From contig CALVRZ010000013.1 of the NCBI GenBank assembly GCA_944358875.1, positions 1-39,653 on the forward strand: DNA of 39,653 bases, read 5' to 3'. Below, piece after piece: positions 1-7,753 of the stretch. Made by a program: the position numbers and the translations under genes. Within the stretch, counting starts at the first letter, position 1. Each line of letters starts with the position of its first letter. Source of the DNA: an uncultured Bacilli bacterium (GTDB lineage: Bacteria; Bacillota_I; Bacilli_A; RF39; UBA660). The notes beneath the pieces are model-generated. The model was not told where the DNA came from, searched no databases, and was given only the letters and a program-made list of their open reading frames with translations.

Positions 1-435
1 CTAGTTTCAAGATGCCACACAAATACATATAAACATACAAGTCCAAGTGGTGTAGCCATGGGAGGTTATATCATTAGTGAAGTAAAAAATAATCTAGATG
101 TCATTCTAATAGCAACAGGAAGTGAAGTAGATGTTGCTATGAAAGTCAAAGATGAACTAATAAAAAACTATATTGAAGCAAGAGTTGTAAGTATGCCTAA
201 CATGGAGAATTTCTTAAAACAAAGTGAGGACTACCGCAATGAAGTCTTACCACCAAAATATAAACGCATTGTCATTGAATACTCTAATGACGCAAATTGG
301 TACCAATTTGTTGGTTCCAAAGATGACATTATTGCTCTTAATCATTTTGCTAAAAGTGCCAGTTACGATGACTTAACTCGTGATTTTGAAATAGATATAG
401 CAAGTATTGTTATAAAAATTAAAAATAGTCTTTAA
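1..435 (+). CDS. tkt: transketolase, C-terminal fragment (5' end outside window)
   Basis: The reading frame is open from the first base, so this is the 3' end of a gene cut by the window edge, not a short gene starting at the ATG at 58. The visible ~144 residues match the C-terminal domain of transketolase: VILIATGSEV, then ARVVSMPNMENF, a VLPP segment, and the closing 'G..D.I.L..FA.SA' stretch where the family usually has 'FGASAP'. Transketolase is the TPP-dependent enzyme of the non-oxidative pentose phosphate pathway; the TPP-binding part is not visible here. In Bacillus, tkt is followed by sirA (yneE) and yneF, exactly the order here, which supports all three assignments. The gene stops with TAA about 60 bases before the sirA-like start. 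Confidence 0.9.
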   Translation, partial: LVSRCHTNTYKHTSPSGVAMGGYIISEVKNNLDVILIATGSEVDVAMKVKDELIKNYIEARVVSMPNMENFLKQSEDYRNEVLPPKYKRIVIEYSNDANWYQFVGSKDDIIALNHFAKSASYDDLTRDFEIDIASIVIKIKNSL

Positions 436-496
436 TAATAACAAAAATCGACAAAAATAGCTGTTTACTTTTAATATAATAAATGTGGTGATTAAA

Positions 497-949
497 ATGA
501 AAACCTATTATATATTTAAAATTAACAGCTATTTTGCTTATGTATACCAAAACAAACCTTACAAAATGTACAAAATGTTAGAAGAGTTATACCATACTAA
601 AGAATATGATATTGTTTTAACCTATCGTATGTATGAACAATTAGCTATCCCTTTCTCTAAGTCAAAACTAAACGATTTTATTAACGAAGTTTACAAAGGG
701 TGTAGTAGTTATTATCGTAATAATAATACCCATATTCTAAACACAACAACATCATCATCCAAACTAGTGATTGGTGGAGCAAATTTAAAAATTAAGTCAA
801 CCGTTAATTACCCAACTTTTTTTGATGTTATTATGTCGTATTCCGATAATCTCTTTGTTTGTGATTTTATCAATAAAGACTATTTTTGGCTAGATAAAAT
901 TAGAAAAAACAATTGCCAAAAAGAGTTTAATATTGTACAATATCAATAG
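497..949 (+). CDS. sirA: SirA-like sporulation inhibitor of replication
   Basis: A 150-residue soluble protein. SirA (YneE) of Bacillus binds DnaA domain I and stops new rounds of replication at sporulation onset. I recognise it from position between tkt and yneF, matching length, and the C-terminal pattern 'FFDVI...S..LFVCDFINKDYFWLDKI', which parallels the Bacillus 'FFEVL...S..FLAMDFNSKRYGWL' region. An in-frame GTG at 485 lies in the Shine-Dalgarno-like GTGGTGAT, so I start at the ATG at 497; several genes here use the same GGTGAT-spacer-ATG arrangement. The N-terminus (MKTYYIFKINSYFA) also fits the family. Identity is moderately sure because SirA diverges fast; the role is inferred from the family. 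Confidence 0.7.
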   Translation: MKTYYIFKINSYFAYVYQNKPYKMYKMLEELYHTKEYDIVLTYRMYEQLAIPFSKSKLNDFINEVYKGCSSYYRNNNTHILNTTTSSSKLVIGGANLKIKSTVNYPTFFDVIMSYSDNLFVCDFINKDYFWLDKIRKNNCQKEFNIVQYQ

Positions 950-961
950 GAGGAAAATATT

Positions 962-1171
962 ATGTTACAAGATATATTATATTTAGTTATTGGCTTTGTT
1001 GTGGGAGCCATCTTAGGCTTTGTTATTGCAAGAATGTATATGAAAAAGTACCTAAAGAAAAACCCACCAATTAATGAACAAATGATTAAAACAATGATGA
1101 GTCAAATGGGAAGAACGCCATCCCAAAAGCAAGTTAATCAAATGATGAAACAAATGAATAAATTTATGTAA
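962..1171 (+). CDS. yneF: YneF family membrane protein (UPF0154)
   Basis: A 69-residue protein with one N-terminal membrane segment (about residues 5-25, glycine-rich '[17 protein letters not shown]') and a basic C-terminal tail '[22 protein letters not shown]', the hallmark of the YneF/UPF0154 family in Bacilli and Mollicutes relatives. The family is a small cytoplasmic-membrane protein with no assigned biochemistry. An AGGAGG Shine-Dalgarno lies just upstream, overlapping the end of sirA, and the gene is probably cotranscribed with sirA. It is followed by a strong intrinsic terminator that ends this transcription unit. Confidence 0.92.
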   Translation: MLQDILYLVIGFVVGAILGFVIARMYMKKYLKKNPPINEQMIKTMMSQMGRTPSQKQVNQMMKQMNKFM

Positions 1172-1212
1172 AAACAAAGAAAAAGTTTCATAATAAAATA
1201 TTGCTCATATTT

Positions 1213-1272
1213 AAAAATGTAGAGTTTCCTGAGTCATATTCTTAAGGCATCAGGATCATCTACATTTTTTTA
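1213..1272 (+). terminator. intrinsic terminator after yneF
   Basis: Two-part stem: AAAAATGTAGA pairs with TCTACATTTTT, with an inner TCCTGA/TCAGGA stem, followed by a run of T. It closes the tkt-sirA-yneF unit. Confidence 0.85.
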
Positions 1273-1309
1273 ATGAAAGGTAAAATATTATGCCTTCCTG
1301 TTCATAATA

Positions 1310-1342
1310 AAAAATCTATACACCTAAAATGTATAGATTTTT
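1310..1342 (-). terminator. intrinsic terminator for cotZ-like gene
   Basis: A 13-bp perfect stem, AAAAATCTATACA / TGTATAGATTTTT, around a 7-base loop. On the minus strand it lies just after the spore-coat gene and is followed by T-rich sequence; it could work on both strands. Confidence 0.8.
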
Positions 1343-1346
1343 ATTA

Positions 1347-1769
1347 TTATATACATTCAACAAAAGTGTCATCTAAACATCTAAGTGAACATACACAATT
1401 TAGATTGATTGTAAAAAATGAATTTGTTGCCATGAATGGGAAAGTTGTTGTAGGATCAGTATTTGGTGTTAAAACACGGCATGTAGCACAGCAACCATCC
1501 AATTTTTCTAATCTGAATACTGAAGATGTAACTGTTTCTGTAGGACTTTTACTAATTGGCATTGTTACTGGTGTGTTACCACCACCACATGTATAAAGAA
1601 CAATTGGTCTTGTATTACAGAAGAAAGTACAACTTTGCCCTAAGAATCCTTTGTCACAAGTTTCTAAGCAACTATCATTTGGACAAACACTTTGTTGTAA
1701 TAATAGTATTACTTTTAGTATATCAGCAATACAGTTTTCACAAGAAGTATTGTCAATGTTATTACACAT
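1347..1769 (-). CDS. cotZ: CotY/CotZ-family spore coat protein
   Basis: A 140-residue, cysteine-rich protein. The family (CotY, CotZ, ExsY) forms the disulfide-linked outer crust of Bacillus spores and the exosporium basal layer. Recognisable parts are the N-terminal 'CENCIADILKVI' block, the middle 'FFCNTRPIVLYTCGGG' stretch, the core 'SSVFRLEKLDGCCATCRVL' (family: 'FRVE..D.CCA..RVL') and the C-terminal 'NLNCVCSLRCLD' (family: 'DL.CFCAI.CL'). About a dozen Cys are present. A GTG at 1778 lies in the ribosome site, so I start at the ATG at 1769, preceded by AAGGGGTGG. It is a lone minus-strand gene with its own terminator, and a sporulation-type -10 precedes it. It shows that the organism has genes for a Bacillus-like spore surface. 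Confidence 0.88.
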   Translation of the reverse strand: MCNNIDNTSCENCIADILKVILLLQQSVCPNDSCLETCDKGFLGQSCTFFCNTRPIVLYTCGGGNTPVTMPISKSPTETVTSSVFRLEKLDGCCATCRVLTPNTDPTTTFPFMATNSFFTINLNCVCSLRCLDDTFVECI

Positions 1770-1797
1770 ATAATCCACCCCTTTTTTATATTCAATA

Positions 1798-1806
1798 TAA
1801 CATATG
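1798..1806 (-). promoter_or_regulatory. possible sigma-K-type -10 element before cotZ-like gene
   Basis: On the minus strand this reads CATATGTTA, fitting the Bacillus sigma-K -10 pattern CATANNNTA, 28 bases before the start codon. I see no convincing -35 AC at the usual distance, so this is tentative. The dpaA-like gene has the same pattern at almost the same distance. Confidence 0.4.
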
Positions 1807-1864
1807 TAAAATGTTTATAAAAAAACACAACTATAACCTAATTTACCAAAAAATACGACATTTT

Positions 1865-1892
1865 TTGCTTATAAAATATACTAGAATATAAT
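1865..1892 (+). promoter_or_regulatory. sigma-A promoter for symporter gene
   Basis: -35 TTGCTT (1865-1870), 16-base spacer, -10 TATAAT (1887-1892), 10 bases before the start codon of the symporter. The very short leader contains only GGTGAT as ribosome site. Confidence 0.6.
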
Positions 1893-1902
1893 CGGTGATA
1901 TA

Positions 1903-3282
1903 ATGAAAGAGAAAAAAATAATCAATTCTTTAATAACTACCATCTTTGTCATAACAATTATAATTAGCCTCTTTTTTACCAATCTATCCAAATATAGTAA
2001 TAGTTTTATCTGGGGCTTAGCAACAATCATGATTTTAATTTCTGCTTGCTATTTTACAATAAAATTAAAATTTAGCCAACTAAACATTCCCAAAATATTA
2101 TTATCGTTAAAAAGTAGCTCCCAAACAAAAGAAACAATCAACACCTTAGAATCATTATCGATGTCTCTTGCCGCCAAAATAGGTGTAGGTTCTTTAGCGG
2201 GTGTAGCATTAGCCATCTACATCGGCGGTCCTGGTAGTATTTTTTGGATGTGGGTAAGTTCTTTATTATGTGCCATCAATACTTTTTCCGAATCAATCTT
2301 AGGCGTTATCTATAAAGAAAAAGATTATGGCAAAATTTACAAAGGAGGACCATCGTATTACATTAAGAAAGGATTAGATAATAAATATTTAGCGCTCTTA
2401 TATGCTATAATTATTATCATTGCCTATATTGCTGGTTTTCTATCCATTCAATCAAATACCATCGTAACAATTGTAAATACAATAACTCCCATTAATCCGC
2501 TTATCATCGTCATTATTATTGGTGTTCTAACAGCTTTGGTAATTCTAAAAGGAGTAAAGCAAATTGCTACTTTTTCTTCTAAAATTGTTCCTATCATGGG
2601 GCTCCTTTATCTTGCTTTAGGCCTTTTCATAATCATTAATAATTTAGAAGGTATTTTGGAAATCTTAAAAAAAATTATCACTGATGCCTTTAGCTTAAAA
2701 AGTGTTCAAGCAGGTATCATCGGAACTATTATCATCGGTATCCAACGAGGAATTTTTGCCACTGAATCAGGACTTGGAACGAGTGCTATTAGTTCTTCCG
2801 CCACTAATGAAGATCCCATCAAGCAAGGCTATTCTCAAGTATTAGGTATTCATTTCACAACTTTTATTATCTGCACCATTACAGCCTTCATAATTTTAAC
2901 ATCAAACTACCAAACCTTAATTTTAGATGATATAAATGGTATCGAAATCACATCTTTTGCTTTTCAAAATCATTTAGGAAAGTTTGGTAATCTCACTTTA
3001 GTTATTGTAACGATCCTTTTTGCCTTTACTACCATTATCTCAGGTTATTACTACGGTGAAGCCAACTTAAAATTTATCTTTCCTAAACTAAAAAAGAAAA
3101 GTCTCTTTCTTTTCAAAATTATAACAATTATTATTGTTGTTTTGGGTGGTATTGTCCATGCAACCTTTCTTTGGAATTTAGTTGATTTATTTGTTGCCTT
3201 CCTATCAATAATAAACATTTATGCTATTTTATCCCTAAGAGAAAAAGTCATTAAAGAATATCAAAAACACAAAAAAAGATAA
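1903..3282 (+). CDS. sodium:alanine/glycine symporter (AGCS family)
   Basis: A 459-residue integral membrane protein with about 11 hydrophobic segments and a length typical of the alanine/glycine:cation symporter family, which imports small neutral amino acids with Na+ (or H+). The family signature is clear near residues 90-125: 'KIGVGSLAGVALAI.IGGPGSIFWMW', followed by 'FSESILGVIYK' and 'YKGGPSYYIKKGL'. A second conserved block, 'GIQRGIFATESGLGTSAISS' near residue 285, is the family's 'R..FSNEAG.GSAP' equivalent. The second residue of the usual 'GTGN' motif is replaced (GVGS), which may affect substrate or ion selectivity. It is the first gene of a unit that continues into yqfC and yqfD. Confidence 0.9.
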   Translation: MKEKKIINSLITTIFVITIIISLFFTNLSKYSNSFIWGLATIMILISACYFTIKLKFSQLNIPKILLSLKSSSQTKETINTLESLSMSLAAKIGVGSLAGVALAIYIGGPGSIFWMWVSSLLCAINTFSESILGVIYKEKDYGKIYKGGPSYYIKKGLDNKYLALLYAIIIIIAYIAGFLSIQSNTIVTIVNTITPINPLIIVIIIGVLTALVILKGVKQIATFSSKIVPIMGLLYLALGLFIIINNLEGILEILKKIITDAFSLKSVQAGIIGTIIIGIQRGIFATESGLGTSAISSSATNEDPIKQGYSQVLGIHFTTFIICTITAFIILTSNYQTLILDDINGIEITSFAFQNHLGKFGNLTLVIVTILFAFTTIISGYYYGEANLKFIFPKLKKKSLFLFKIITIIIVVLGGIVHATFLWNLVDLFVAFLSIINIYAILSLREKVIKEYQKHKKR

Positions 3283-3307
3283 TGCATATATTATCATGGA
3301 GGTGTCT

Positions 3308-3553
3308 ATGAAAATATATGATAACCTAGATCGTTTTTTAAATGATCATAATTTCAAAGTAATTTATTTTAACAATAAAATAAATGTCAATAACTATGAA
3401 GAAATCGTGGACTTTAGTCCCAAACAAATTGATATCAAATATAAAGAAGGTCTTTTTACTATTACAGGTAGTAACCTAGTCATAACCAAAATGTTTGATA
3501 ACGAAATCCTAATTACAGGCATAATAGAAACCCTCAAAAATAACCAAACATAA
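3308..3553 (+). CDS. yqfC: sporulation protein YqfC
   Basis: An 81-residue protein of the YqfC/YabP fold, a small beta-rich domain seen in spore-formers. It matches by size, by the 'I.I.GL.I....' strand pattern (LFTITGSNLVITKMFDNEILITGII) and by its position directly before yqfD, as in Bacillus. An in-frame ATG at 3296 is inside the Shine-Dalgarno (GGAGGTG), so the start is the ATG at 3308. In Bacillus yqfC belongs to the sigma-E regulon; no separate sporulation promoter is evident here and the gene lies 25 bases after the symporter. The biochemical role is unknown. Confidence 0.85.
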   Translation: MKIYDNLDRFLNDHNFKVIYFNNKINVNNYEEIVDFSPKQIDIKYKEGLFTITGSNLVITKMFDNEILITGIIETLKNNQT

Positions 3554-3592
3554 ATTATTTTAAAAATAATAAAATTAAGTAAGGGTGATACT

Positions 3593-4792
3593 ATGCGTAA
3601 CAATTTTCTTAATCGATTTCAAAGTATCATAAAGATTAAAGTTACTGGCCGTAATGTCAATAACTATCTCAAAAAATTAATAAAAAAACAAATACCCTTA
3701 ATAAAAGTATTACCAATTTCTTATAAAGAAGTTCATATTATCTTAAAATATGAAGATTATCTCAAAATTGCCAAAGAAAAAACAATCTATGAAATAGATA
3801 TTATTGGTAAGTATGGTAAATTAAAAATCAAAGATAAAATTAAAAAAAATCTTTATTTACTAATCTTTTTAGTCTTAGGCATTTTCTTCCTATATTTTTT
3901 ATCGAATATCATTTTTAACATTACGATAATTCATTCCTCAAATGAAGTAATAAAACTAGTTCAAAGTGAGTTAGACCATTATGGCCTTAAAAAATATACT
4001 TTCAAAAAGAATTATCAGGAACTAGAGGAAATTGAAGCCAAGATACTAGATAATAATAAAGATAGTTTAGAATGGATTGAGATTGAAACAGTTGGTACCA
4101 AATATATTGTTAGAGTTCAAGAAAGACTATTAAATGAAGATAACCCCGATGAAGGTTATCAACATATCGTTGCCACCAAAAACGCTATCATTACCGAAAT
4201 AGATGCTATGCAGGGCGAAAAAGTCAAGGAAATCAATAATTATGTAACTAAAGGTGATATTATTATCTCTGGAACAATCACCTTACCCGATAACACTCAA
4301 AAACCAACCAGTGCCAAAGGTCAAGTCTTTGGGGAAGTTTGGTATACCGTAACCGTTGAATATCCTTTTATTTATCGTGAAGAAACCGCGACTGGAAAAA
4401 CAAAAACCGTCTATAGCTTAAATTTCTTAAATCACAAATGGTCGTTATTTAATTTTGAAAAATTCACAACTTATAAAGCTAACTCGAAAATCTTGTTAAA
4501 AAATAATTGGCTTCCCATAAGTCTAACTAAAGAAAAACAATATGAACTAAACGTTATTGATGAATTTTACACTGAAGAAGAAGCCATTGCCAAAGCTATA
4601 TCTAAAGCCGAAGAAAAATTAAAGGGCCAAAATGACAGAATTAAAGAAATAAAGAAAGTTACAATTTTAGAAAAAAATTCTGATGCTTCCAAAATAAAAC
4701 TAAAGTTATTTATTAGTGTCATTGAGGAAATAGGGGAGAAACAAAGTTTTACTGAGGAAAGTATCAACAATAATAGTGACACCAATAATTAA
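3593..4792 (+). CDS. yqfD: sporulation protein YqfD (full-length copy)
   Basis: A 399-residue protein and the intact copy. The N-terminal ~85 residues are cytosolic and basic (including 'GRNVNNYLKKLIKK' and 'YGKLKIKDKIKKN'), followed by one membrane segment at about 86-108 and a long extracytoplasmic region with the family's 'EAKILDNNKDSLEWIEIETVGTKY.VRVQER' block (about 150-180) and a 'AIITEIDAMQGEKVKEINNYV..GD.IISG' block (about 200-225). YqfD is a sigma-E-controlled protein of unknown mechanism in spore-formers. The 3' two-thirds is repeated downstream. A terminator follows the stop. phoH, usually next in Bacilli, is absent here. Confidence 0.9.
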   Translation: MRNNFLNRFQSIIKIKVTGRNVNNYLKKLIKKQIPLIKVLPISYKEVHIILKYEDYLKIAKEKTIYEIDIIGKYGKLKIKDKIKKNLYLLIFLVLGIFFLYFLSNIIFNITIIHSSNEVIKLVQSELDHYGLKKYTFKKNYQELEEIEAKILDNNKDSLEWIEIETVGTKYIVRVQERLLNEDNPDEGYQHIVATKNAIITEIDAMQGEKVKEINNYVTKGDIIISGTITLPDNTQKPTSAKGQVFGEVWYTVTVEYPFIYREETATGKTKTVYSLNFLNHKWSLFNFEKFTTYKANSKILLKNNWLPISLTKEKQYELNVIDEFYTEEEAIAKAISKAEEKLKGQNDRIKEIKKVTILEKNSDASKIKLKLFISVIEEIGEKQSFTEESINNNSDTNN

Positions 4793-4813
4793 ATTATTAA
4801 TTGAAAATGATAA

Positions 4814-4872
4814 GCAAAACTAGAAAAATTAGGAATTATTTTCTCTAATTAGAATAAAAGTTTTGTTTTTTT
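4814..4872 (+). terminator. intrinsic terminator after yqfD
   Basis: CAAAACT...AGTTTTG outer stem with an inner AATTAG/CTAATT stem, followed by seven T. Duplicated at 6333-6391. Confidence 0.7.
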
Positions 4873-4967
4873 CTTAAATAAAAAGGAAATCAAAAGAGAT
4901 TAAATAATAATATAAGTAGAGAAGGAAAAAATCTCTGTCAAAATAGTTACAAAAAAAAATAATCATC

Positions 4968-4996
4968 TTGTGTTTCTATTCAAAATGAAGTATAAT
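4968..4996 (+). promoter_or_regulatory. sigma-A-like promoter, copy A (now faces the inserted element)
   Basis: TTGTGT (4968-4973), 17-base spacer, TATAAT (4991-4996). The repeat ends at this -10. The same promoter in copy B drives the vanZ-ybeY-era operon; this copy reads into the non-coding element at 5001-5391. Confidence 0.5.
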
Positions 4997-5000
4997 CTTT

Positions 5001-5391
5001 AGTTTTGCAGCAAATCTCTGTAAAACCATATAAAAAAAGGGCTAATGCCCTTCTTTGCGTGTTGTACAATGCACTATACCCATCAATATTTTAAAAAATT
5101 CTTAATTTTTTCTCTAGTAGCATATTTTTAATCCATATCTAACCCTAATTTTCTGTTTAAATATTGTATTTTTAGTATATATTCAATGTATTATATAGTT
5201 ACTAGCCTCATGAGTACATTTAAAATTTTTATTTTTTCAATAAATAAAGTCATATAGTCACTACTTTTCAATATATATTATATCATATTGTATAATATTG
5301 TACAACATAAAAATTGAAAAAAGTTGACATAATAAAAGCCTTATGTTAAAAGGCTTGAAGTGACATTAGAAAAGCACGTCACTGCAAAACT
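5001..5391. mobile_element. 391-bp non-coding element with perfect 10-bp terminal inverted repeats
   Basis: The segment between the two yqfD repeats is bounded by AGTTTTGCAG (5001-5010) and its exact inverse CTGCAAAACT (5382-5391). No coding frame of note is inside. Internal structure includes an inverted pair GTTGTACAAT (5061-5070) / ATTGTACAAC (5297-5306), a hairpin AAGGGC/GCCCTT with T-rich tail near 5038-5055, an AAAGCCTT/AAGGCTTT-like hairpin near 5337-5356, and GTGAC...GTCAC near the right end. Such architecture resembles a MITE or a remnant element mobilised in trans. The bases 4997-5000 and 5392-5395 flank it. No target-site duplication is visible because the flanks are the repeat ends. 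Confidence 0.6.
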
Positions 5392-5396
5392 CAGGA

Positions 5397-6311
5397 GGCA
5401 TTTTCTTCCTATATTTTTTATCGAATATCATTTTTAACGTTACCATAATTCATTCCTCAAATGAAGTAATAAAACTAGTTCAAAGTGAGTTAGATCATTA
5501 TGGTCTTAAAAAATATACTTTCAAAAAGAACTATCAGGAACTAGAGAAAATTGAAGCTAAGATACTAGATAATAATAAAGATAGTTTAGAATGGATTGAG
5601 ATTGAAACAGTTGGTACCAAATATATCGTTAGAGTTCAAGAAAGACTATTAAATAAAGATAACCCCGATGAAGGTTATCAACATATCGTTGCCACCAAAA
5701 ACGCTATCATTACCGAAATAGATGCTATGCAGGGCGAAAAAGTCAAGGAAATCAATAATTATGTAACTAAAGGTGATATTATTATCTCTGGAACAATCAC
5801 CTTACCCGATAACACTCAAAAACCAACCAGTGCCAAAGGTCAAGTCTTTGGGGAAGTTTGGTATACCGTAACCGTTGAATATCCTTTTATTTATCGTGAA
5901 GAAACCGCGACTGGAAAAACAAAAACCGTCTATAGCTTAAATTTCTTAAATCACAAATGGTCGTTATTTAATTTTGAAAAATTCACAACTTATAAAGCTA
6001 ACTCGAAAATCTTGTTAAAAAATAATTGGCTTCCCATAAGTCTAACTAAAGAAAAACAATATGAACTAAACGTTATTGATGAATTTTACACTGAAGAAGA
6101 AGCCATTGCCAAAGCTATATCTAAAGCCGAAGAAAAATTAAAGGGCCAAAATGACAGAATTAAAGAAATAAAGAAAGTTACAATTTTAGAAAAAAATTCT
6201 GATGCTTCCAAAATAAAACTAAAGTTATTTATTAGTGTCATTGAGGAAATAGGGGAGAAACAAAGTTTTACTGAGGAAAGTATCAACAATAATAGTGACA
6301 CCAATAATTAA
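5397..6311 (+). pseudogene. truncated yqfD copy (lacks first ~95 codons)
   Basis: Reads in the yqfD frame from the repeat boundary to the normal stop with no internal stop. It lacks the cytosolic N-terminal domain and the first few residues of the membrane segment. The frame runs back only to a TAG at 5367-5369 and has no ATG before 5727. An AGGAGG sits at the junction (5393-5398), but no usable start lies at the right distance. An internal start at 5727 would give 194 residues identical to the C-terminus of full YqfD, without a membrane anchor. Two of the nine differences change Glu to Lys (positions equivalent to 4027 and 4136). Most likely a non-functional 3' duplicate. Confidence 0.85.
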
Positions 6312-6332
6312 ATTATTAATTGAAAATGATAA

Positions 6333-6391
6333 GCAAAACTAGAAAAATTAGGAATTATTTTCTCTAATTAGAATAAAAGTTTTGTTTTTTT
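6333..6391 (+). terminator. intrinsic terminator, copy B
   Basis: Duplicate of the hairpin and T-run at 4814-4872. Confidence 0.7.
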
Positions 6392-6486
6392 CTTAAATAA
6401 AAAGGAAATCAAAAGAGATTAAATAATAATATAAGTAGAGAAGGAAAAAATCTCTGTCAAAATAGTTACAAAAAAAAATAATCATC

Positions 6487-6515
6487 TTGTGTTTCTATTC
6501 AAAATGAAGTATAAT
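6487..6515 (+). promoter_or_regulatory. promoter of the vanZ-ybeY-dgkA-era-recO operon
   Basis: TTGTGT (6487-6492), 17 bases, TATAAT (6510-6515), the last bases of repeat copy B. About 130 bases of leader follow before the vanZ-like gene; they contain nothing else I can name beyond a doubtful 35-codon frame. Confidence 0.55.
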
Positions 6516-6653
6516 TAAAATAGATTTAGAGTGATGAAACAAACAATCATATTAATCAATTGGTCCATTTTAATGAAACAAAAAAAGACAAGGAACAAAA
6601 CAATAAAACTTAAAAAAATGTTACCATATATAAAATATTAGGAGGTAGGAAGT

Positions 6654-7298
6654 ATGTTTATCCAAAATGTTATTAATGAAATATTGCCAGGTGTTTGGCC
6701 GATGATCATTATCATTACCGTAATTTTAGCTAGTATGAGAATAGTTTATCTTATGCAACATAAGAATAATTTCTCTTTGTACAAAGAAATTTTGTATCTT
6801 GTCTTTATTATTTATATTCTTTGCCTTTTCCATGTCGTAACATTTCAAGATGTCAATTATGGTGAATCGAACTTTGTACCCTTTAAAGAGATTTTCCGCT
6901 ATGACTTTGGTAGTGCCAAGTTCCTAAGAAACGTTGTTGGAAACATTATTATGTTTATCCCTTATGGTTTTTTTGCATCGTATTTTCTCAAAAGTAAAAA
7001 ATTTTCAACTATTGCCATACTGACTGTTATTGCATCAGCTACAATTGAAATTGTCCAACTAAATATTGGCCGTGTCTTTGATATTGACGATATTATCTTA
7101 AATATTATTGGTGGTATTGTAGGCTTTCTCATTTACATATCCCTAGAAGCAATTCGCAGTAAACTACCAAAGACTCTCCAACGTGATTGGTTTATGAATT
7201 TGGTAACAATTATTATTCTAATTGCCATTATTGTTTATTCATTCAATCTTGATTTTATGAGTTGGTTTAGTTTTATCCTAGGATGGAGGTTACTATAA
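6654..7298 (+). CDS. VanZ-like membrane protein
   Basis: A 214-residue membrane protein with about five hydrophobic segments. The VanZ-like signature is clear: 'ESNFVPFKEI' (family 'N..PF.ti'), 'VVGNIIMFIPYGFF' (family 'NvllFiPlGfl') and 'SATIEIVQLNIGRVFDIDDIILNIIGGIVGF' (family 'iE..Q...grv.di.DvilN..G...G'). The family includes the teicoplanin-resistance protein VanZ, but most members are of unknown function in the envelope; no resistance genes are nearby, so I do not infer resistance. It has an AGGAGG ribosome site and overlaps ybeY by one base (TAATG), so it is translationally coupled to the operon. It occupies the place where Bacilli usually have phoH. Confidence 0.85.
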   Translation: MFIQNVINEILPGVWPMIIIITVILASMRIVYLMQHKNNFSLYKEILYLVFIIYILCLFHVVTFQDVNYGESNFVPFKEIFRYDFGSAKFLRNVVGNIIMFIPYGFFASYFLKSKKFSTIAILTVIASATIEIVQLNIGRVFDIDDIILNIIGGIVGFLIYISLEAIRSKLPKTLQRDWFMNLVTIIILIAIIVYSFNLDFMSWFSFILGWRLL

Positions 7299-7753
7299 TG
7301 TTTGAAATAATTAATGAAACTAATAAAGAAATCACTGAAATACCATTTCTAAAAGATTACTTAACATTTATCACTGAAGAAGAAAAGTTGCAAAAGGCCA
7401 ATTTCAATATTATTTTTGTAACTAATAGCAAAATTCACGAAATCAATAAACAGTATCGTCATGTTGATCGCGTAACTGATGTCATAAGCTTTGCTCTTGA
7501 GGATGGAGACAATAGTGATATTACCAATATCGAAGATGCTGACTTTAGAATTTTAGGAGATATATATATTGCAATCGATGTAGCATATGAACAAGCTAGG
7601 GAGTATGGTCATAGTAGGCAAAGGGAAGTATGTTTTTTAGCCACCCATGGTTTATTACATTTACTAGGATATGATCATATGACGGAAGAAGAAGAAAAAA
7701 TAATGTTCACAAAACAGGAGGAATTACTAAATGCGTACGAAATTAAAAGATAA
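7298..7753 (+). CDS. ybeY: endoribonuclease / rRNA maturation factor YbeY
   Basis: A 151-residue protein. YbeY is a zinc-dependent single-strand RNase involved in 16S rRNA 3' end processing and 70S ribosome quality control. The metal-binding motif is complete near the C-terminus, 'THGLLHLLGYDH' (H..xxH....H), and the preceding 'RVTDVISFAL' and 'LGDIYIAIDVA' strands are typical. The GTG/ATG-like starts from 7283 overlap the Shine-Dalgarno GGATGGAGG, so the ATG at 7298 is chosen. Its 3' end overlaps dgkA by 23 bases, the normal Bacilli arrangement. Confidence 0.95.
   Translation: MFEIINETNKEITEIPFLKDYLTFITEEEKLQKANFNIIFVTNSKIHEINKQYRHVDRVTDVISFALEDGDNSDITNIEDADFRILGDIYIAIDVAYEQAREYGHSRQREVCFLATHGLLHLLGYDHMTEEEEKIMFTKQEELLNAYEIKR

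Larger units (their letters stand above)
3877..4996 (+). repeat. 1,120-bp direct repeat, copy A (in yqfD)
   Basis: Matches 5396-6515 at an exact offset of 1,519 bp with no gaps. It starts inside yqfD codon ~96 and runs through the stop, the terminator and a downstream promoter, ending at the last base of TATAAT. I counted nine substitutions, all between 3920 and 4136; the remaining 860 bp appears identical. Confidence 0.95.
5396..6515 (+). repeat. 1,120-bp direct repeat, copy B
   Basis: Second copy of 3877-4996. It carries the truncated yqfD copy, its terminator and the promoter that now serves the downstream operon. The 5' ~260 bp differs from copy A at nine positions and the rest appears identical, so the pair is mosaic in divergence. 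Confidence 0.95.

Noticed and set aside
448-480. Promoter for sirA (TCGACA ... TATAAT)
   Set aside because: Spacer of 21 bases to the TATAAT, and only a weak TAATAT at better spacing; transcription may come from tkt.
1273-1596. 107-codon plus-strand frame
   Set aside because: Antisense shadow of the CotY/CotZ-like gene, which has clear family motifs, SD and terminator on the minus strand.
5393-5400. AGGAGG at the repeat junction as a ribosome site giving a new start for the truncated yqfD
   Set aside because: The only nearby candidate is an ATT directly adjacent, too close for initiation; the next ATG is more than 300 bases away.
6534-6641. 35-codon basic frame between repeat copy B and the vanZ-like gene
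   Set aside because: Weak ribosome site too close to its ATG, lysine-rich low-complexity composition and no recognisable homology; more likely leader sequence.
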